A DNA stretch of 64,000 bases from Muraenolepis orangiensis. Taxonomy: Eukaryota > Chordata > Actinopteri > Gadiformes > Muraenolepididae. The position numbers and the translations under genes were made by a program. The notes under the pieces were generated by a model that did no database searches, was not told the origin of the DNA, and was given only the letters and a program-made list of their open reading frames with translations. The stretch lies in NCBI GenBank assembly GCA_027704905.1, contig CM051013.1:10663203-10727202 (forward strand). Direction: 5' to 3'. This document shows, piece by piece, positions 52,583 through 61,465 of this stretch (position 1 is its first letter; each line of letters opens with the position of its first letter).

Positions 52583-52805
52583 CTGGTAAGGGGGTGGCAG
52601 GATAGCTCAGTCTGTTTCAGACTTGGCTTGGGACTGGGCACTGCCGAGGTGCCCTTGAGCAAGGCACCAGACCATGTATACACTGCTCCCCGGGCGCTGT
52701 ATATAAATTAAATAGTGGCCCACTGCTCCAAATACTAGGATAGGCTAAATGCAGAGAAACTCATTTCACTGTGTGTATGTACATGTATGTGACCAATGAA
52801 GAGGA
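52583..52805 (+). mobile_element. tRNA-derived SINE, near full length
   Basis: Head with A-box-like ggatagctcagtctg, body gggcactgccgaggtgccct with gagcaaggcaccagac, and tail ccactgctccaaatactagg then tttcactgtgtgtatgtac. This is the best-preserved copy of a family with at least four other pieces in the window. Confidence 0.75.
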
Positions 52806-53039
52806 TTCAATCCTCCAGGTTTAGAGTTTTAGAATATTCCATCAGAGTAGCGACACACAGCTTAGCAACACACAAGCATCCACAACATTCCGGTGGCTAG
52901 GGGGACATGACACAACACACACAGCAGACCTCGTGATGGAAGAGCATGGTTTCAAGACCTCTGTCCAGGACAACATCTCATGCTCTCCACTCCAGAGGTC
53001 TCCTTTCAGATTATGATGCCCTGCCGTCATACAATATTC

Positions 53040-53085
53040 ACATTCAGAATGCCTTTATTGTCATTGTACAACAAAATTGTCTTCC
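53040..53085 (-). mobile_element. LINE/SINE 3' tail fragment
   Basis: cagaatgcctttattgtcat and acaacaaaattg, the same tail motif as at 8500 and 40570. Confidence 0.55.
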
Positions 53086-53180
53086 AACTAGCATAGCATA
53101 TTCATACCAGCTAGCCACCCAGAGGACGGATAGTAGCAACATTGCTCATTGACCAATGTGTTTTGTACTGGGCGTCTCCT

Positions 53181-53366
<186 letters not shown>

Positions 53367-53821
53367 TTTGGTGTGAATGCTAGTTTCTTGTGTCAGCTTT
53401 TTGATCAATACAATCCATGACACTCAATATTCACCTAGCAGCCATATTGGGTAGTCTTTGGGGAAACCATGAAACCTAAATTAGAATCACACAAAAACAA
53501 AACAAAAAATGCATTCTAAATTCTACCTGGTACACAGAACAAAAAATAACACATTAAGTTGCACATGGTTTCCATTGTTTCTAGAAGGTTTAACCCACTC
53601 AATGAACCAATATGGCCACCTGGTGAAGGAGGTCTATTGAGGCATTTTGACTCCAGAAACCGGTTGTCTTTAGCCACACTGGATGAAGCCACCAGATACA
53701 CGGTTGGTATACAGAGAGGACGGTGGTAAACGGATGTTTACTACGTTGAGGGGTACAATAAGTGCTGTGCAGTATTAATAAAGTATTTACAAAGTTCAAC
53801 GCAGAGATGTGGTGTAGCATT

Positions 53822-56125
53822 ATCGAACTGAGAACACTTTATTTACTAGCTTGTTAAGATTCCATTTACAATGATACTTTTAGAAAGGCAAGGGAAAAAA
53901 AAATCTTTTGTACAGTTATTTTCAGGCAAAATAAAATTGTAAAACAAAGTATGTACAAGAGATGGAAACATTAAAACAATGTCAATACAGGAGTATAATC
54001 AGTTCATTCTCCACGAGGCAAACATCACATTTAAATGTAACTCCAGAAATGATTAAGACCTCATCCAGGTGATCCCTTTAAAAGTGATGCCTTTAAGAGC
54101 ATTTTCCTTACGTGAGAAGCTAGTGCCTAGTAGTTTTATATACATACTAGGCAGTTTTTCATAGGCAAAAGTTGAATTTAAGGTCAGGAGTCTACCGCGG
54201 CTGCGCTAGCAAGTAGGGGGTTAGCTTGAAGACACTTTAAATGTTATCATTCCAGACGTTGAGGTTTGAATAAATAATAAAATGGGTGAGATGTGGGCCG
54301 ATAGATTTCCCATCACATGGATGGGAACGGAAACCTCCATCGCTTCACCTTCAACTGATTCTCTTGCTAGTCCTTTTCCTCAAAATGCCATACAGAGCAG
54401 AAAAGTTGAACATTTCTCTACTTAATCTCTCCCGTTAAAATAATTCAGTTTAAGTTACAGCGTTACTCATTAAGACATAACCCATGGTCTAGTACTCCTC
54501 ACTACTCTGTCTCGGTGTGGTTACAGTTTGTATACACACACACTCACAATAAAATAAAATATTAAAATAATATTTCTATGCCTCGAGTCGCCACTGGTCC
54601 CCTTTTGCCTGCTACTGGGTGTGTTTTAGTTTTTCAAGTCGCTGGATGAATTGTGCTTCTTTCCTCCCCCCCCCCCATCTGTAAATACACGAGACAGCTT
54701 GTTGTTGTGACTCACGTAAGAAGGAAAGCTCAGACGTGGTCCTCCACGTCTTACACGCCCCCTTCTATAAACACCAGTACTACCAGCACTATAAACCAAT
54801 ATATTAATAATTTAAAAGACGTGATTCAGTAACTCAGACTTGGCGGCACACCGACGAGAGATATAAACAAACTCGGCATTGGGCTGCCACGTTTTACCCC
54901 CTGTCCCCTGATTGGTTTGTCGACTCGCAGACTCTCCCTCGCTCCTCCCTGAAACTTCACACTCCCCTTCCTGTACTCCATGTACGCCACGATATATATT
55001 CAGTAAAAAAATACAAGTAGCCAAATAAAATAATCTAAACTAATGGCATGCCATTGGTCCATTAAATACTGTTTCATGGCGTAGGCTGGAATGCTTTTTA
55101 AGGTTCTTGAATACCTGATATAAGTGAGGTTAAAAAGACGCTTCTTTTTTCCGCTACAATAAATAGACTATCCTTCATCGAGTGTGGTGATACAGTACAC
55201 ACACTAACCTACAGTAATTGCACAGAGACCACATGCGTTGAGGGGGGGAGGGGGGGGTGGGGGAGAGCTAAGCAGACCCCTGTCCCCATCCTGCGATTCA
55301 TCTTCCACCCCTACACCAACCCCTACCTACCTACGCCCTCCAACATCACCTTCCAACCCTTTGAATTCCCCCACCCGGCCATCAGAGCTGCACAGTGGGT
55401 GGTCCCTCTCCCACCCCCAACCCTCCCTCCCTCCCTCCCCTCCCCTCCCCTCCCTCTTGACAGTGAAAGTGACAGCTCCCAGCGCTTGCAGTCGTAAAGG
55501 CGAGTAAACGTGTGTTTGTTATGTATAAGAGCGGGGAAGATGCGGGTAGTTTGGTTAATCCAGTTATGCCAGCCCTGGAGAGCAGAGAGCAGAATAGTTG
55601 ATGTTTGGATGCGTTTTTTCAAAGATGCCACGTCCCTTTTCTCACAAATCTTCTACATATTTTCAAGCAGTTTTTTTGTTTGTTGTATATAACAAGGATT
55701 CCAGGGTGCAGAAGACTTGACAAGTCAAGATCAGTTCAGTAACAGCTGATTTACACATCAGATGGCGAAACTCGACGAGTCCATGTTTGAGCCCTCGATG
55801 GTTTTGAGGGGTTAAAGGATATCTTCCAGAGGTCTCTTCTAAGATGGAATGTTGCCTGGGATGGTCAGAGAAAAGCACCGCACCGAACGAGGATTTATTT
55901 TTGTTGCCGACGTCACCTTCTACCAGACAGAAGGTATAAGCTCTGCCCCTGGCACCTTCCCTTTGGCGGCTCCTCCTCCTCCTCCTCCTCCTCCTCCACT
56001 CTTCTCCTTTCTCCTACTTTTTCTTCTTCTCCACGTTATTCAGGACCTCCACTGGTGGTCCATAAAGACTTTTCAATGTTTGTTTTTAAAAGATCCAGAG
56101 TTAAAGTGTCGATGTGTTTGTCTCC
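53822..56125 (-). other. probable prex1 3' UTR
   Basis: About 2.3 kb of non-coding DNA between the prex1 stop and a good AATAAA. It has no recognisable LINE or SINE. It contains a pyrimidine-rich stretch (55240-55460 on the plus strand), a (CCT)n run near 55972-55998 and AT-rich segments typical of long vertebrate 3' UTRs. Extent is inferred from the polyadenylation signal only. Confidence 0.5.
53838..53843 (-). terminator. candidate prex1 polyadenylation signal (AATAAA)
   Basis: Minus-strand AATAAA, about 15 nt before a plausible cleavage point near 53822. It is the last such motif before the intergenic stretch. An internal AATAAA near 55893 could serve a shorter form. Confidence 0.45.
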
Positions 56126-56168
56126 TTACAGATCGCCGTCCGATGGAGGCAAACACAGCCTGAAGAGT
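56126..56168 (-). CDS. prex1: prex1 terminal coding exon (14 codons and stop)
   Basis: After CCAACAG it completes the split Arg and reads LFRLCLPPSDGDL, then TAA at 56126-56128. Human PREX1 ends LYRLCQPPVDGDL. This fixes both the family and the true C-terminus. Confidence 0.9.
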
Positions 56169-59100
56169 CTGTTGGACAGAAGAGAAATCCAAGTTAAATA
56201 TGCAATATTAAAGATTTTTCAGTGGGTTGAGAAGATGGCAGGTGGCCCGTGGCAGGTGCAAAGGGCCCACAGAAGGACAAGGTTACCTGGGCGCCGACGG
56301 TGGCATCTGGTCCATCACTTTCATGTTTTTCGCCAACAGCTCCACTCGTGTTCCCTGTGGAACACAAGAGAGCGGGGAAATGGAAAAATAAATGGCAGAT
56401 GTTATTAACGTTTTTTTTTTTTTTTGGTAAATGGTGGTAGGATAGTCTTAAAGGTGTTCTAAACATGTGTTTTAAACGTCCAACATTTTTGAGCACAAAA
56501 GACAATACCGTAATGTTCAATTCCAAGCCAGGGCACCGTACAAAATAAAGTTGTATTCCTACTGTGTACCTGCTTGCGCATGATGTCCATGGTCTGCATG
56601 ATGCATCGGGGGAGGAGGCCGTGGTTGCGGGTCAGGATCATGGACTGCTCTAGGGTCACGCTCAGGGTACACCTGTATGAACCGGACACAAGGTTACCCT
56701 GGGGCTGCTGGGTAATGGAGTTCATTGTAGCAACACCACCATATGCACCCCTTCAGTGGTGAGAGTGGCATCTGATTATATTGAACCCTTATGTATGCCT
56801 TTGGTGCATATGCATAAGCAGACTGATCATGGAGGGTGTTTCATATTATGGAAAATACATAAATATATACCAATGTTAACAATATACTTGTGGGCATCTA
56901 TCAGCAAGCTACTTAATGCTGTGCATCTGAATTCACAGCAAGTCGCTATCTGCAAAAAAGGCTAAATAGTAAACACTAAATAGCAGGTCCTGGCTTCGAC
57001 CCCCAATGTCTGCAGTCTACCTGTAGGCGTCCTACGATGTTCTGCTAAATACGTAACTAGCCTGAAGGAGCCAATCGCTAACTCGTTTTAGGGGTGCGGC
57101 GGTGGCGGCGGCGTAGGGACAGACCTCTGCATGCCCGTAGCACACATGGTGATGTGACACGCCCCCAGGCGGTTGCACAGCTCCGAGGACACGCACAGCA
57201 CGCTGACCCCCGACGGGTGACCCTGCACACTTGGCCGCACGTTGACGTAGGACTGCATCAGGCGACACAGGTCGTCCAGCGTGTTCAGGGGCCGCAGGAG
57301 CTGTTGAGAAAGGTCAGAGGTCAAAGGTTTAGACGTCAACAAGGTGAAAAGAAAAAGAAAGTGACAGAATGGAAGGGAAGGAACATAGGGGAGTCCGCTG
57401 TGGAGAAGGGAAGATGTGATCTACTTTATTAAAGACTAGCACTTTATTATTATATCTACTTAATTAACAACAATAATCTACTTTATTAAAGATGAGATCA
57501 ACTTTAATAAATATTAAATCGACTTTATTAAAGATTAGATCTACTTAGTGAAAGATGAGATCTACTTAGTGAAAGATGAGATCTACTTGATTAAAGATGA
57601 GATCTACTTGATTAAAGATGTACATTATTCAAGATGAGATCTACATTATTAAAGATGAGATCTACTTTATGAAAGATGAGATCTACTTTATGAAAGATGA
57701 GATCTACTTTATTGAACATGAGATCTACTTTATTGAACATGAGATCTACTTTATTAAACATGAGATCTCCTTTATGAAAAGGGAACCATCACACTCAGCC
57801 AAGGTGATCACACCATCATAACGTCTCTACCACATCCGGTACAAATACAATTAGGAAAAAATCACTTTGTTGAAAGATTTAACGTGAATGTGCCACAAAT
57901 GTAAACGTACTTTGCAAAAAAATTGCAAAGTACCTGCATGATGATTCACTGTTATGTTGTCCACAAGCTCCGTACGGGCCTACACACATTGATTCCAAGA
58001 GACAGAAGACTCTATTGACATTGTTTACATTCGTGAAAGGCACACTCTCTGTAAATGCTCATCGGCAGAACCTACAAGTCATTTTGACAAATGATATGGG
58101 AAACAAATGTTAAAGGAGTGAAGCCAGGAGAGACTTTATGATGTTTGAACACCCATACCGCTCTTTCAAGCCCGGACAGGAAATTAAGGCTGGAGAAATT
58201 GTATTTTTTATTGCCTTTCCTGCAGCAGGACAACAACAACAACAAACCGAGACCAGACGACTTCTACCATCACTGGAATCTACTCAGCTACAGCCAACAT
58301 TGGGAAAAGGGATGCACACTAGCCTAGTGACATCTAATTCGAGGCTTGGGTCAAATGCAATCACCAATTTATTGTGGATGGGAGGTTTATTGGCATGGAG
58401 GTGTTGGGGGGAGTTAGTGAGGATTAATTGCAAGGAGCCGGGAGCCGGGTTTCCATGGAAACGCAGGATACCAGTTACCGTCTTACTTTGGAAATGCTGG
58501 GCTGGTGGTCTCTAACTTCCAGGCCCAGTATCTGTGCTTGCATTTATTTTGAGTCACAGAAATTGTAAACAAACAAAACAATAATTTAACAAAAAAAGTC
58601 ACAAAGCATGCAACATAATTACAACAATAGTAACCGAATAGGTTGAAGTAAAATAATATATAAGAGGTGGAAAAAAAGGAGCAAGGAGCGGAACACTTTT
58701 TTTCTACCTGGTCAATTTTCATTGCAGTGGTGTTGGAGTCCGTCTGTAGATTCGACTTCTCCAGGTAAAAGGCCCTGGTGGACAGAGGCAGAGCACAGCA
58801 TTAGCACAGTAGCACATTACATTAGCACAGCAAAGATAAGATGCATTATTATTATTATTATTATTATTATTCCAAGACAGATCGCCTAGCACATAATTAG
58901 CATAATGCAGCATTATCTTAGCATTGCATTGCATTAGCCTAGCATACCTGAGTCTGCGGTAGTAGGCCTTGACCCTCTCCAGGGACACAGCGTTGGTCCT
59001 CTGCTGGAACTCCTCAATGGCTGTGTAGTCCTGCTGAGACGGCCCCTCTGGACGTTCCAGGGCTGGGGAAACACACACACACAGTATTTATAAATGTTTA

Positions 59101-60591
59101 GCCTCAGAGCTGCACACATACACACTTTTAAACGTTTAGCTTCACAGCTGCTCTGTCGTGCACGTACTGTCACACACACACATACACACACACACAATTA
59201 AGCACCTGCAAAAGAGCTCTAGAAATCCCTTTAAATGTGTAACTGCAGTTCATATAATAATCCACAAGAGGGCACTCTTGGCCTACATCTGCCACAAGTC
59301 CCTCTGCAAGAGTTCTGCCGAAGTTGAAATTAGTTGCATGTGAAGGTGTGAGCATTGATTCTTACAGCTCACATTACAAGAAGGGTCCAACTGCGGTTAT
59401 GAAGACCTCAACCTCCAGATCAACTTCTAACTACATTTACTAATAAGAGTGTAAATGAATCATGGTGTAACCATACCACCCCCACCAAGGATTCTTACCA
59501 TTGTATTTTTAGCACCAAAATGACCACCTCAAGCACTGATCTGCAACAGACGGACTGAGTCGTGTTTTGTTTAAAAGCACATCTAGGAACCTCTTCCCCC
59601 CCCCCCCCCCCTTCTAAAAAACCCAGCTGTAGGTGGTGTTCCTACTCGGGTGTCGTGATGACCCACTCCCGCAACATCCAAACTCCCCAGGTGTTCCTGA
59701 TTTTAATACAAGACCCTGGACCCTCGGTTCCCCAGGGGCACCAGTGATTGTGTGCCTGCCGTATGGCCAATTCTGCTCTGGGTCTCCCTCCTCTAGATGT
59801 CCCTGAAGTGGGTCTGTCCTGGTCTGGGTGTCCTGTCCCCCTCGGCCTCTCTTCTCTAACCCTAGTCCCTATACATGCATCAGGAGTTTCAGGTTTATGG
59901 TTGGACCGCAATGCGTGCTGTGGCCTAGAAAAGTGAGCACCAACTCTAGCAGCCGTTCATCATTGATCTGTGTTGTTAAGAAAACTGGTGAAATAATCAC
60001 TGCTTATTGCACTTGTGTTGCTGTGTAAGTTATTTTGATGTATTCTTATTTATATAAAAAGAAAAACAATAGAAACCATACAGTCCAAGATAAATATCTG
60101 TACACAGTTTAATTTATTAATTTGTAGCCCTTGCGATAAAAAAAGTTTTTAAAGCCTCTATTCTTTGTCATAAGCAAGGACTTCAAAGGTCATGATAGAC
60201 TAATCGATTTTTGAAAAAGCTGAGCTCTTTAAGTAGAAATACTATTAACAAAAACAAGCCAAATACAACAAACACAATGCGATTAGAAAAAATATGGCGG
60301 CCCTGCCAGAGTTGGCGCTAACTTTTCTAGACCCGCTACCCCAGCATGCATTGCGGTCCAACTGGAAACCAAACCAAACCTCTGATGCATGTATTCAAAG
60401 TGTCCCCCCCCCTCCCCAAACCCCCCCCGGCTGGGTGTCCTACCCCGGGTGAAGAGCACGGTGTGCAGCTTGAGGCTGCCTCCGTTCTGCAGGCGGCTGG
60501 GCAGCTCGCTGAAGTGACAGCTGTCCAGGAGCAGGGTGACCCGCAGTGCCTGACGGCTTCCCTCCACCTGGTAGCACACCGGCGTGTCTGC

Positions 60592-60624
<33 letters not shown>

Positions 60625-61395
60625 ATACATCAATACACACAGGCTTGCACGCAAAAACACAGAGGTATGCACACAGACTTTTTTTAATGTAATTTTTAGC
60701 TATTAATCATATTTGACCATGATAGATGTATTCTAGTATTGAACATATTAGTCTTGTGAAAGACATAGTATCGGAAAAGTATCACTTTTCTGATACTATG
60801 TCAGCCATCTTTTACGCTAAAATACAATATTGTCGCCATAAGCATGGCAGTACCACTATCTATCTATCTATCTATATATACTGTAGATATATATATATCT
60901 ACTGTATATACATATATATATAACATATATATACTGTATATACATACATATATATATATACACAGTATATATATAGGTTAACTATGCTGAACAACAAGGT
61001 CACCGTTTCAGTTGTGATTTGGACAAGGAGGAGGGAGAGGAAGAGGTGGAGGTGGGAAATTTCCGATAGCGCTTACAGAGCTCCGGAGAGACCACTGTGG
61101 CCTCCCAGCCCACTCAGCACTGCTCTTATCAGATCAATACTCAGACCTCCAGGACCTCCAGGACCTCAGGACCTCAGGTCTGACTGAGCAGAGAGAAGAG
61201 GTAACACGCTGTTGTGCTGCGTGTGCAGCCTCGGGGGAAGGCCGTTTAAAAGCACATCAAAAACTGTGGAATGTGCGTTTGGTGAGGGTGTGTGTGTGTG
61301 TGTTTGTATTTCTGTGAGCGTATTAATCATATTTTGTAAATATTCCCATTCATGTGTGTGTGTGATTGATTTGTGCCCAGAATGCATTTAGCATT

Positions 61396-61465
<70 letters not shown>

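Noticed and set aside
57618..57821. A 67-codon ORF with repeated EIYFIKDE
   Set aside because: Produced by the 21-bp minisatellite inside a prex1 intron.
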